DNA of 10,343 nucleotides, from contig CANROY010000039.1 in the NCBI GenBank assembly GCA_947632355.1, positions 1-10,343 of the forward strand, in the 5' to 3' direction. The notes below the pieces were generated by a model. It had not been told where the DNA came from. It worked only from the letters and a program-made list of their open reading frames with translations, and did no database searches. Source of the stretch: an uncultured Bacilli bacterium. Its GTDB lineage: Bacteria; Bacillota_I; Bacilli_A; RF39; UBA660. Shown here in pieces: positions 1 to 6,109 of this stretch. The position numbers were made by a program, and so were the translations under genes. Position 1 is the first letter of the stretch. Every line of letters begins with the position of its first letter.

Positions 1-2
1 AA

Positions 3-34
3 TTTTTTTATTTTTTTCTTTTTTTCTTTTTTTC
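3..34. repeat. Four-copy 8-bp tandem repeat (T7 plus one base)
   Basis: Four runs of exactly seven T are each followed by one base: A at 10, then C at 18, 26 and 34. This is a perfect 8-bp period. On the minus strand it is a purine tract 3' of rseP. Such short tandem repeats can change length by strand slippage. The next minus-strand gene lies outside the window, so whether the tract sits in a leader, a promoter or a coding start cannot be decided. Confidence 0.8.
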
Positions 35-39
35 ACTTT

Positions 40-69
40 AAAAGGAGTGTTTTTTATTTTTCACTCCTT
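40..69 (-). terminator. Possible terminator of cdsA-rseP
   Basis: An 8-bp perfect inverted repeat, AAGGAGTG (69-62) against CACTCCTT (49-42) on the minus strand, has a 12-nt A-rich loop and starts 13 nt after the rseP stop. Only four T follow the stem (43-40), so the U-tract is weak. It may be a partial terminator with read-through into the next gene. Confidence 0.5.
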
Positions 70-82
70 AACACTGGTTTCT

Positions 83-1132
83 TTAAAAGAATCTTAGTAT
101 ATCTTGGAATGTAATATAAATCATTAAAATCATTAATAGGATAAAACCAACAGTATGAAAAGCATTTTCAATTTTAGCATCCACAGGACTTCTTTTAATC
201 TTTTCAATGATTAAGAATAACACTCGACCTCCATCAAAAGCTGGGAACGGTAAAATATTAATGAAACCAACATTGATACTTAAGAAAGCTATCAAATAAA
301 CAAGTTGCGAAATACCAACACTAATTGAATCCCCTACCACACTATAAATACCAACAGGACCAGATAGAGCATTTAAAGAAATTTTACCCGTAAATAAACT
401 AGTAATGGTAAGCATCATAGATGAAACAATACTACCAAATTTCATAAAAGCATATTTGATACTTGCAACAAATCCATAATGTTTTGTTTGATCCATGCCT
501 AAACCAAATTGCATTGTTTCAGTACCATCTTCATTCGTTACTTTTTTCGGTGTGATGTTTAGTTGTTTTTCTTCTCCAGTTGTTTTTCGCACCATGAATG
601 TATAAGTATCATTATCACTTTTTCGATATAAAGCAATTTGTAATTTATCCCAAGAAGATGCTTTAATATCATTGATAGCAAGTATTTGGTCTCCTACTTC
701 TAACCCTGCTTCTTCTGCAGCGGAATTTTCTAAAACGGTTCCAATAATTGGCTTTGTTGTCGTAGAACCTAAACATAATCCCATAAAGAATAAAATCACA
801 ATAGCTAAAATAAAGTTATTGACAACTCCTGCTACTAAAATAATAAGTCTTTGATACCAAGGTCGATTACACATTAATTTTTCTTTTGGTATTTTTTCAT
901 CATCATCGTACACTTCTCCTGCCATAGAAACAAATCCACCAATCGGAAAAGCACGTATGTTATAATCGATGCCATCACGCCCTTTATGGGTATGTAAAAT
1001 AGGTCCCATACCAATTGAAAATTCATAAATATGCACACCAAAGGTTTTCGCCCAAATAAAGTGTCCAAATTCATGCACCAATATAATAATTCCTAAGATT
1101 AAAATTAAAACAAGTAATGTTACAAACCACAT
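83..1132 (-). CDS. rseP: RseP/RasP site-2 intramembrane metalloprotease
   Basis: This is a zinc protease of the M50B family that cuts transmembrane substrates within the membrane; in Bacillus, RasP cleaves anti-sigma factor RsiW and signal-peptide remnants. The 349-aa protein shows the HExxH zinc motif HEFGH at residues 20-24 inside the first membrane helix. A PDZ domain lies at about 125-200 (GLEVGDQILAIND core). The second metal-ligand motif is NILPFPAFDGG with Asp300; Phe replaces the usual Leu before DGG. More membrane segments lie at about 97-118 and at the C terminus. Length is slightly below the usual 420 or so of Bacillus, consistent with a single PDZ domain. The ATG is preceded by AGAGGAGG, which overlaps the end of cdsA (13-nt gap), so the two are cotranscribed and translationally close. 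The family call is firm; the substrate is not visible. Confidence 0.95.
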   Translation of the reverse strand: MWFVTLLVLILILGIIILVHEFGHFIWAKTFGVHIYEFSIGMGPILHTHKGRDGIDYNIRAFPIGGFVSMAGEVYDDDEKIPKEKLMCNRPWYQRLIILVAGVVNNFILAIVILFFMGLCLGSTTTKPIIGTVLENSAAEEAGLEVGDQILAINDIKASSWDKLQIALYRKSDNDTYTFMVRKTTGEEKQLNITPKKVTNEDGTETMQFGLGMDQTKHYGFVASIKYAFMKFGSIVSSMMLTITSLFTGKISLNALSGPVGIYSVVGDSISVGISQLVYLIAFLSINVGFINILPFPAFDGGRVLFLIIEKIKRSPVDAKIENAFHTVGFILLMILMIYITFQDILRFF

Positions 1133-1145
1133 AAAAATTCCTCCT

Positions 1146-1940
1146 CTAAACTAATCCTATAAATAGGATGTATGCCATTGTAATAAATAGCAAACTATCA
1201 AAACGATCGAGTATTCCACCATGTCCCGGAATGAGATGGCTAAAATCTTTAATTTTATTTTCTCTTTTTATCTTACTAAACACTAAATCTCCAAGTTGTC
1301 CAATACAAGATAACAAAATGGTCATTAGAATTACTAGACAAACGTTTTCTCTACCTATAAACAAAAAGTAAAAGATTAAGGAAAGCGATACCCCACAAAT
1401 ACTTCCACCAATACAACCTTCCCACGTTTTACCAGGACTAATCGTTGGACTGCACTTATGTTTCCCTATTAGTTTTCCCACAAATAAAGCAAAAGTATCC
1501 GTGAATATCGAAATAAAGATTAAATAGAGTAATATATTCAAATCATAAAAACGAATAAATAACAAACTATAAAATGCTAAAGCAACAAAGACGATACTTC
1601 CAAATACATAAAAGGCATCTTGCATGGTATAGGTTTTCTTTCTATAGAATAACGTTGGTAAATATAACGTTAAAATTGTAAATAAAAAGTATTTATAAGG
1701 TAAATTTAAATACACCGTATCCAGTTCTACTGGGGAAAACAAAAACAAGAGCAAATCAACGACACTGATAAAAAAAATAAAATCAGGAATGGGATGATGA
1801 TGTTCTTTTAAATCCAAAAGTTCTTTTAAAGCTAAGGCTCCTAAAAGGCCACAACTTAAAATATAGAGTCTTCCTCCCAATAAAATAAGAGGAATACCTA
1901 TTACTAGAATCAGAATTGCTCCTAAAATACGTTTTTTCAT
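1146..1940 (-). CDS. cdsA: Phosphatidate cytidylyltransferase CdsA
   Basis: CdsA makes CDP-diacylglycerol from phosphatidate and CTP at the cytoplasmic membrane, the entry to phospholipid synthesis. The C-terminal family signature is intact: SKIKR...KD...HLIPGHGG followed by LDRFD. The SPGKTWEG motif comes before it. The rest is a run of hydrophobic helices, as in the polytopic family. I place the start at the ATG at 1940-1938 (MKKRILGAIL, 264 aa): it has GAGGGA about 8 nt upstream and the family's normal length. A longer reading from TTG at 1988 would add 16 residues, but that stretch is occupied by a near-consensus promoter. It also has an upstream AAGGGG, so it is not fully excluded. rseP follows after 13 nt; dxr, often between them, is absent, as in Staphylococcus-type gene orders. 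Confidence 0.95.
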   Translation of the reverse strand: MKKRILGAILILVIGIPLILLGGRLYILSCGLLGALALKELLDLKEHHHPIPDFIFFISVVDLLLFLFSPVELDTVYLNLPYKYFLFTILTLYLPTLFYRKKTYTMQDAFYVFGSIVFVALAFYSLLFIRFYDLNILLYLIFISIFTDTFALFVGKLIGKHKCSPTISPGKTWEGCIGGSICGVSLSLIFYFLFIGRENVCLVILMTILLSCIGQLGDLVFSKIKRENKIKDFSHLIPGHGGILDRFDSLLFITMAYILFIGLV

Positions 1941-1959
1941 TTTTTTATCCCTCATCTTT

Positions 1960-1988
1960 AGTATACGGAACTCATAATTAAAAGTCAA
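1960..1988 (-). promoter_or_regulatory. Sigma-A promoter of cdsA-rseP
   Basis: TTGACT (1988-1983), a 17-nt spacer and TATACT (1965-1960) match the sigma-A consensus at 10 of 12 positions. The predicted start near 1953 gives a leader of roughly 15 nt carrying GAGGGA. A second, weaker -10 candidate, TATAAT at 2031-2026, lacks a good -35 and would give a longer leader. Confidence 0.8.
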
Positions 1989-2044
1989 TTTCTTCTAACC
2001 CCTTTTATGTAAAGTTTTCTACTACATTATATTCTTTTTTAACC

Positions 2045-2070
2045 AAAAAAAGTTTACCATATGGCAAACT
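2045..2070 (-). terminator. Terminator of hbs
   Basis: Read on the minus strand, AGTTTGCC-ATAT-GGTAAACT forms an 8-bp stem with a G-U pair, followed by six T (2050-2045). On the plus strand the same position is an A-C mismatch, so the hairpin is tuned to the minus-strand transcript. It separates hbs from cdsA. Confidence 0.9.
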
Positions 2071-2111
2071 TTTTTCTACATAGATTAAAAATTAAACTTC
2101 TTTATTTTTAA

Positions 2112-2384
2112 TTAGTTAAGAGCATCTTTTAATTTGCTTCCTGCTTTAAATGATGCAACAGTTTTAGCAGGAATAGAAATTGGTTGTTTTGTTAATGGGT
2201 TGATACCATTACGTGCAGGTCTTTTTTTAGCACTAAAAGTACCAAATCCAACAAATGTAACTTTTCCTTCCTTTTTAAGTCCTTGAGTAATTCCTTCTAA
2301 TGCAGCATCTAATGCACGAGTAGCATCTGCTTTAGTTAAGCCAGCTTTTGATGCAATGATTTCAACTAAATCTTGTTTTGACAT
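2112..2384 (-). CDS. hbs: DNA-binding protein HU
   Basis: HU is a homodimeric nucleoid protein that bends and packs DNA with little sequence preference. The 90-aa product has the exact family length. It carries the signature GFGTFSAKKRPARNG (about 46-60) and the beta-arm region NPLTKQPISIPA with the Pro that intercalates into DNA. The N terminus MSKQDLVEIIA is typical. The start is the ATG at 2384-2382, with GGAGG 9 nt upstream; an in-frame TTG 15 nt further up lies before the binding site and is rejected. The gene lies directly after spoIVA, as in Bacillus subtilis, but is separated from it by a terminator and has its own promoter. Confidence 0.97.
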   Translation of the reverse strand: MSKQDLVEIIASKAGLTKADATRALDAALEGITQGLKKEGKVTFVGFGTFSAKKRPARNGINPLTKQPISIPAKTVASFKAGSKLKDALN

Positions 2385-2441
2385 GTTTCTTACCTCCAAT
2401 TTATAAATTTTTTATAAGGACTGTCTTACCCTTACATACTA

Positions 2442-2470
2442 AAAATAGCAAAAATATTTAGGAAAAGCAA
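2442..2470 (-). promoter_or_regulatory. Sigma-A promoter of hbs
   Basis: TTGCTT (2470-2465), a 17-nt spacer and TATTTT (2447-2442) with an extended -10 TG (TGCTATTTT). The leader of about 50-60 nt ends with GGAGG before the hbs ATG. The remaining 2471-2543 stretch back to the spoIVA terminator is AT-rich and shows no gene. Confidence 0.65.
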
Positions 2471-2543
2471 GAAAAAAACACTATTTTTTCGAAATTTCTA
2501 CCGTTTCTAGGTGAATTTCTTCGATTTTTTACCATTATTTTAC

Positions 2544-2571
2544 AAAAAAAAGTAAGTTTTGACACTTACTT
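2544..2571 (-). terminator. Terminator of spoIVA, overlapping its stop codon
   Basis: On the minus strand AAGTAAG (2571-2565), an 8-nt loop and CTTACTT (2556-2550) are followed by seven T when the last stem bases are counted (2550-2544). The first stem base is the last A of the spoIVA TAA stop (2573-2571), so there is essentially no 3' untranslated gap. Confidence 0.9.
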
Positions 2572-4049
2572 TATAAGACAATGGTAATTAAGTTATTTGA
2601 ACCCTTATTGACGATTTTGGTTACGGTTTGGCTTAGTTTATAACGCATGGCTTCCGGCATAACCGAAAGTTTTGCTTGAATACCTTCTTTAACAATAATA
2701 TCTAGACTTCGACCAAAAATTTCACTTTTCCAAATACTAGATGGGTCCGTTTCATAATCTTTCATAATATAGTTAATTAATTCCTTACTTTGCATTTCGG
2801 TGCCAATAATCGGTTCAAAAGTCGATTCGACATTCACTTTCATTAAATGAATACTAGATGCTACAGCTTTTAACTTAATACCATAACGAGAACCTTGTTT
2901 AATTATTTCCGGAGTAGAAAGCGTCATATCTTTTAAGTTTGGATAGACAATACCATAGCCGGTACTCTTGGCCATCTTAAGGGCATCACGAATACCATCC
3001 ATCTCTTCTTTTCCTTCTTTGTAGGTTGTAAATATTTTTAATAGTCCCGCTTTCGTTGTTACCATATCGCCCATTAAATCTTTTAAAACGTTATTGTATA
3101 GAGCATCACTACTTTCTAGTGTAATGGTTACATTTCCGGTTGATGTATCCACATCACTAATATAACTTTTCGAAATATATTCAGAGTCATTAAACGAATT
3201 TAAGATGGTATCCACATCACGGATTTTACTTACGGAAACCACACTTTCTTTTATTTTATCCAAATAATGTTTTTTAATCTCGTGGGTATTTTCTAATACG
3301 TGTACCCATTTTGGAATTTCAACTTTTATATCAAGAACAGGGAATTCATATAACGCTTCCTTTAACACATTTAAAATTTCTGTTTCTGTCATTTCTAAGG
3401 CATTTAGAGGAATAACTGGAACATCATAAGTACTACGTAGGTCATTTGCTAGGGAAATCGCACTACTACTTTCTTTATTCTTGGTATTTAAAATAACAAT
3501 AAACGGTTTTCCTAATTCTTGTAATTCGGTAATGACTTTTTCTTCTGCCTCAATATATGACTCTCTTGGTATTTCTCCAAAAGAACCATCTGAAGTCATC
3601 ACAATACCTATGGTTGCATGATCACGAATGACTTTTTCCGTTCCCATTTCGGCTGCTTCATAAAAAGGAACTGAATCCTCAAACCAAGGGGTTTTTACCA
3701 TACGAGGATTTCCATCTTCATCCACGTGTCCATTGGCTCCCTTGATGACAAAACCAACACAATCAACTAATTTAATATTGGTTTCAAATTCATCTACTTT
3801 AATGCTTGCCCCACTAGAAGGAACAAACTTTGGCTCCGTTGTCATAATGGTTTTTCCTTCTGCAGTTTGAGGAATTTCATCCAAGCATTTTCTTTTTTCG
3901 TATTCATCAGTGATGTTTGGAACAACTAAGTTTTCAATAAAACGCTTTATAAATGTACTTTTACCACAACGTACTGCTCCAACAACACCTAAGTATATTT
4001 CTCCATTACCACGAGTCGCAATAGATTTTATAATTTCACTTTTTTCCAT
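2571..4049 (-). CDS. spoIVA: Stage IV sporulation protein A, spore-coat ATPase
   Basis: SpoIVA hydrolyses ATP to polymerise irreversibly on the outer forespore membrane, forming the basement layer of the spore coat and needed for cortex assembly. The 492-aa product equals the B. subtilis length. Walker A is GAVRCGKST at 24-32, with the lysine at 30 as in B. subtilis. Two Thr at 70-71 match the known sensor pair (TIMTTEP). Walker B LVDCVG puts Asp at about 96. The long middle domain and C-terminal coat-anchoring part are intact, ending in a hydrophobic tail. The ATG at 4049 has AAAGGA 8 nt upstream; an in-frame GTG at 4067 lies before that site and is rejected. I see no sigma-A promoter; sigma-E control is expected from the family, but no clear sigma-E element is visible in the short upstream gap. 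Confidence 0.98.
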   Translation of the reverse strand: MEKSEIIKSIATRGNGEIYLGVVGAVRCGKSTFIKRFIENLVVPNITDEYEKRKCLDEIPQTAEGKTIMTTEPKFVPSSGASIKVDEFETNIKLVDCVGFVIKGANGHVDEDGNPRMVKTPWFEDSVPFYEAAEMGTEKVIRDHATIGIVMTSDGSFGEIPRESYIEAEEKVITELQELGKPFIVILNTKNKESSSAISLANDLRSTYDVPVIPLNALEMTETEILNVLKEALYEFPVLDIKVEIPKWVHVLENTHEIKKHYLDKIKESVVSVSKIRDVDTILNSFNDSEYISKSYISDVDTSTGNVTITLESSDALYNNVLKDLMGDMVTTKAGLLKIFTTYKEGKEEMDGIRDALKMAKSTGYGIVYPNLKDMTLSTPEIIKQGSRYGIKLKAVASSIHLMKVNVESTFEPIIGTEMQSKELINYIMKDYETDPSSIWKSEIFGRSLDIIVKEGIQAKLSVMPEAMRYKLSQTVTKIVNKGSNNLITIVL

Positions 4050-4086
4050 ATTACTAATCCTTTCCACTTTTCTATTTAAAACTATG

Positions 4087-4117
4087 AAAAAAGAAAGCCT
4101 TTTAGAACTTTCTTTTT
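4087..4117 (-). terminator. Terminator of the Cys-rich small protein gene
   Basis: On the minus strand AAAAAGAAAG (4117-4108), a 10-nt loop and CTTTCTTTTT (4097-4088) form a 10-bp perfect stem whose 3' arm runs into the U-tract. It lies 7 nt after the stop and isolates spoIVA, whose start is only about 40 nt further on. Confidence 0.85.
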
Positions 4118-4123
4118 AAAAAA

Positions 4124-4342
4124 TTATTCTTTATTTCGATTAGGGCACTTAATCTTTTGTATTTCATTTTTTTCATTAAGATAATCACAAGTACAAGTTC
4201 TTTTGTTGCATTCACAATTTAAAGTAGATGCGCAACGGGAACAATTATTACAAGTTTTACTTTTATAAATCAAAAAAGCAACTACAAGAGCAAGGACAAT
4301 CAAAACACAAGCAATAAGTATAAAAACTTTTTTCTTTGACAA
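4124..4342 (-). CDS. Small membrane-anchored Cys-rich protein (unknown)
   Basis: This 72-aa product is not recognised. It has a basic N terminus (SKKK), one hydrophobic helix at about 6-26, then a hydrophilic tail of about 45 residues with eight Cys (31, 34, 37, 43, 45, 50, 52, 66), including CxxCxxC and two CxC pairs. By the positive-inside rule the Cys tail would face outside. L9-I10-A11-C12 resembles a lipobox, but the hydrophobic run continues well past Cys12, so a membrane anchor is more likely than a lipoprotein. The only in-frame start is TTG, supported by AAAGGAG with a 7-nt spacing. The gene has its own extended -10 promoter and terminator, so it is a monocistronic, expressed unit. 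A metal-binding or disulfide-stabilised domain is possible; no function is assigned. Confidence 0.8.
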   Translation of the reverse strand: MSKKKVFILIACVLIVLALVVAFLIYKSKTCNNCSRCASTLNCECNKRTCTCDYLNEKNEIQKIKCPNRNKE

Positions 4343-4380
4343 TTTTTTTCTCCTTTCTAAACCTTTATTGTATATGTTTC

Positions 4381-4389
4381 ATTATAGCA
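4381..4389 (-). promoter_or_regulatory. Extended -10 promoter of the Cys-rich gene
   Basis: TGCTATAAT on the minus strand is a perfect -10 hexamer with TG extension. The -35 region (TATAGA at 17-nt spacing) is poor, which extended -10 promoters tolerate. The leader of about 35 nt contains AAAGGAG. Confidence 0.7.
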
Positions 4390-4408
4390 TAATTTAAAAA
4401 ACTTCTAT

Positions 4409-4440
4409 AAAAAAGAACAATTTGTTTTTTTAAATTGTTC
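4409..4440 (-). terminator. Terminator of the WG-like gene
   Basis: A perfect 9-bp stem, GAACAATTT (4440-4432) against AAATTGTTC (4423-4415), with an 8-nt loop is followed by six T (4414-4409). It begins 2 nt after the stop codon. Confidence 0.95.
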
Positions 4441-4441
4441 C

Positions 4442-5227
4442 TTATTTAATAGCTCGACCAAGAACTCTTTTGTATTCACTCGTTGGAATCGTTTCTACTA
4501 ATTCTGGTTGTTTATTCGTACAGATAACTTCTTTTGATTCATAGAATGGATAAGCAGACATACAAAATTCTGTTTTGGTAAGTTCACTTGTAGCATGTGC
4601 TAGCATTAAGCATTCTTTTTGTAATTGGTATTGCTCTTTTAAGAATTTTTTATACGTTTCGTATTGATACGCTTCTTCTTTTTTCATATTGGTTAATTTA
4701 ATTTGATACATATCAGCATTTTCGTTGCACATACCAACCATGACTTCGTTTGCATTAGTAGAAAACTCTAACGCATCCCAAATAAAAGGAATATCCTTTT
4801 TAAAGGTATGTTCTTCACTATCATAATAAATACTACCCCATGCATTTTTTGGATTAAAGATGGCAATATTTCCATTTTTCATTGGTCTTATATTTTTCCA
4901 AGTGATTTGATTTGGTATTTCTACACATTCATTTTTTACGGTATTTATAATGAACCATTTCTCTTCTACTTTCACCCATGCACAACCACTAGAAAATGGA
5001 CTGGCACACGCAAAACTTTTTCCATCAAATAAAAGTTTACCATCCCTATTGGAATAAACATTACATTTGGTATGATTGAAAAGAAGTATATCCCATAAAT
5101 AAAAGCCTTCACTTTTACTTACTAGAGCAATATCCTCAATCTCTTCTTTTCCATAAAGTGCATAAATGTTTTCTAAAACCTTATTTTTAAGGTCAATCCC
5201 CCTATTTATTGTACTATTTACAATCAT
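4442..5227 (-). CDS. WG-repeat-like protein of unknown function
   Basis: This 261-aa soluble-looking protein has no signal peptide or membrane segment. The middle part is rich in short aromatic beta-strand units that resemble degenerate WG repeats: PFSSGCAWVKVEEKWFIIN, then NGNIAIFNPKNAWGSIYYD and a third around IPFIWDALEF. True WG repeats have FSEGLAxVxxxGKWGYID, so this is a diverged match. About residues 175-215 are charged and helical (MKKEEAYQYETYKKFLKEQYQLQKE region begins there). The C-terminal 30 residues return to short strands. I chose the ATG at 5227, 8 nt after AAGGGGG; a GTG immediately before it is the only rival. It is driven by a perfect consensus promoter and closed by a strong terminator, so it is probably well expressed in growing cells. 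WG proteins are often effectors or stress-linked in this lineage, but no role is claimed. Confidence 0.8.
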   Translation of the reverse strand: MIVNSTINRGIDLKNKVLENIYALYGKEEIEDIALVSKSEGFYLWDILLFNHTKCNVYSNRDGKLLFDGKSFACASPFSSGCAWVKVEEKWFIINTVKNECVEIPNQITWKNIRPMKNGNIAIFNPKNAWGSIYYDSEEHTFKKDIPFIWDALEFSTNANEVMVGMCNENADMYQIKLTNMKKEEAYQYETYKKFLKEQYQLQKECLMLAHATSELTKTEFCMSAYPFYESKEVICTNKQPELVETIPTSEYKRVLGRAIK

Positions 5228-5255
5228 CACACTAACCCCCTTAAATAGTATCTAA

Positions 5256-5284
5256 ATTATAGCACTTTACACTTATTTTGTCAA
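5256..5284 (-). promoter_or_regulatory. Perfect-consensus sigma-A promoter of the WG-like gene
   Basis: TTGACA (5284-5279), a 17-nt spacer and TATAAT (5261-5256), with TG extension (TGCTATAAT). All 12 hexamer bases match. Just upstream, TTGACC (5296-5291) repeats the TTGAC core 12 nt away, so a second binding event or an operator repeat is possible. Confidence 0.9.
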
Positions 5285-5302
5285 ATTTGGTCAATTTTTT
5301 AC

Positions 5303-5327
5303 AAAAAAGGGCACTTCTTTAAGTGTC
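5303..5327 (-). terminator. Terminator of the 66-aa XRE gene
   Basis: On the minus strand CACTT-AAAG-AAGTG forms a 5-bp stem, extended past one A-C mismatch by a further G-C pair, followed by CC and six T (5308-5303). The stem is short but the U-tract is good. It lies about 18 nt after the stop codon. Confidence 0.65.
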
Positions 5328-5344
5328 ACATCTTTACAAAAAGG

Positions 5345-5545
5345 CTACCTCTCATAAAAAATAGCATCAGGTTTCATATGAAATATAGCAGCAATTTTTA
5401 ATGCCATATCATAGTAAAGCCTACGCTTCTTGTGTTCTAACTGCCAATAAAAACATTTACTAATTCCTAAAGTATTGGCCATATCTTCATAACTTAAATT
5501 ATTTTTTATTCTTAATTTTTTTAATTTTTGATAACATTCTTTCAT
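5345..5545 (-). CDS. Small XRE-family HTH regulator (66 aa)
   Basis: This is a single helix-turn-helix domain of the XRE/Cro type spanning almost the whole 66 aa: NLSYEDMANTLGISKCFYWQLEH covers helices 2 and 3, and KIAAIFHMKPDAIFYER is the usual closing helix. It would bind DNA as a dimer; no sensor domain is present. ATG start with GAGGGA 6 nt upstream. It is about two thirds identical, over 58 aligned residues, to the 73-aa regulator encoded about 1 kb away on the same strand, with the DNA-reading helix SKxxYWQLEHKxRRL kept. It is transcribed divergently from the double-HTH gene at 5653, across a 107-nt gap that carries its own extended -10 promoter. It is probably autoregulatory or cross-regulatory with its neighbours (inference). 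Confidence 0.9.
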   Translation of the reverse strand: MKECYQKLKKLRIKNNLSYEDMANTLGISKCFYWQLEHKKRRLYYDMALKIAAIFHMKPDAIFYER

Positions 5546-5566
5546 TTTAAATCCCTCATTTTTCCT

Positions 5567-5575
5567 ATTATAGCA
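5567..5575 (-). promoter_or_regulatory. Extended -10 promoter of the 66-aa XRE gene
   Basis: TGCTATAAT on the minus strand, the same 9-mer as at 4389-4381 and 5264-5256. No good -35 is seen at 16-18 nt. The leader is short (about 15-20 nt) with GAGGGA. Confidence 0.7.
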
Positions 5576-5612
5576 TATTTTTATTACAATAACCCACTAA
5601 ATTACGAATTTC

Positions 5613-5625
5613 CTAAAAAATTTAG
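5613..5625. promoter_or_regulatory. Possible operator palindrome
   Basis: CTAAA-AAA-TTTAG is a 5-bp inverted repeat with a 3-base centre, placed in the divergent gap between the two XRE genes and about 30 nt before the start of the double-HTH gene. The size fits an XRE dimer site, but an AT-rich gap yields such repeats by chance. I could not fix a convincing plus-strand promoter for the gene at 5653; AATACT at 5634-5639 is the best -10 candidate. Confidence 0.3.
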
Positions 5626-5652
5626 AGAAAATTAATACTAGGTGGTCGTTGT

Positions 5653-6096
5653 ATGTTAGATAGATTAAAAGAATTAAGAGAATATGAAGGTCTAACACAA
5701 AAAGAAGTAGCAGATAGATTACACGTTGATCGTAGTACCTATGCTGGATGGGAAAACGGCAAAGACATTATTCCATTAAATCGATTAAATGAACTTGCCA
5801 ATCTTTACCATACAAGTTTAGATTACTTAATCGGTTACTCTCCTACGAAAGAACAAGTGCTAGAGATTCAAAAGATTAATAAGCAAGAAGTTTCTAGTAA
5901 TTTAAAAAAATTTCGTAAAGAAAAGAACTTGACACAAAAAAAGCTAGCCGAAAAACTAAATACGAGTCAATCCAACATCCATAAATATGAAAATAATAAA
6001 TGTTTAATTACAACCACATATGCTTTAGAATTTACGAAACAATATAATTATTCCTTAGACAAATTAGTCGGACGAAAAAAAGCAACTAAAAAATAA
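5653..6096 (+). CDS. Tandem double-XRE HTH regulator (147 aa)
   Basis: The protein carries two complete XRE helix-turn-helix domains. The first is at about 3-61 (LKELREYEGLTQKEVADRL, then DRSTYAGWENGK, ending LDYLIGY). The second is at about 83-140 (LKKFRKEKNLTQKKLAEKL, then SQSNIHKYENNK, ending LDKLVGR). The linker of about 20 residues is helical. The tail RKKATKK is basic. Both copies keep the Leu/Thr-Gln turn and the E-N in the recognition region, so both could bind DNA, giving a monomer that reads two half-sites. ATG start with AGGTGG 7 nt upstream. It is divergent from the 66-aa XRE gene and convergent with spoVIF, with a bidirectional terminator folded around its stop. No sensor domain is visible, so the signal is unknown. 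Confidence 0.92.
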   Translation: MLDRLKELREYEGLTQKEVADRLHVDRSTYAGWENGKDIIPLNRLNELANLYHTSLDYLIGYSPTKEQVLEIQKINKQEVSSNLKKFRKEKNLTQKKLAEKLNTSQSNIHKYENNKCLITTTYALEFTKQYNYSLDKLVGRKKATKK

Positions 6097-6109
6097 TTAG
6101 TTGTTTTTT
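6075..6109. terminator. Bidirectional terminator around the double-XRE stop codon
   Basis: CAACTAA (6083-6089) pairs with TTAGTTG (6097-6103), a 7-bp perfect stem. The 7-nt loop contains the TAA stop of the double-XRE gene (6094-6096). Six T follow on the plus strand (6104-6109). On the minus strand seven T (6081-6075) follow after one C, so the convergent spoVIF transcript can use the same hairpin. Confidence 0.9.

Noticed and set aside
672..1371. Open frames opposite or out of phase with rseP and cdsA (672-854, 874-1074, 1168-1371)
   Set aside because: They lie wholly inside well-identified genes, have no family motifs and no ribosome sites of note.
4050..4086. Sigma-E promoter for spoIVA (CATAGTTT or AATAGAAA as -10)
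   Set aside because: Neither has a matching -35 at 13-15 nt, so only the family expectation supports sigma-E here.
4124..4342. Lipoprotein reading of the Cys-rich gene (L-I-A-C at 9-12)
   Set aside because: The hydrophobic segment continues for more than ten residues after that Cys, which fits a membrane helix better than a lipid-modified N terminus.
3910..5032. Plus-strand frames opposite spoIVA and the WG-like gene (3910-4119, 4808-5032)
   Set aside because: Antisense shadows of real genes; the first also crosses the terminator between two minus-strand genes.
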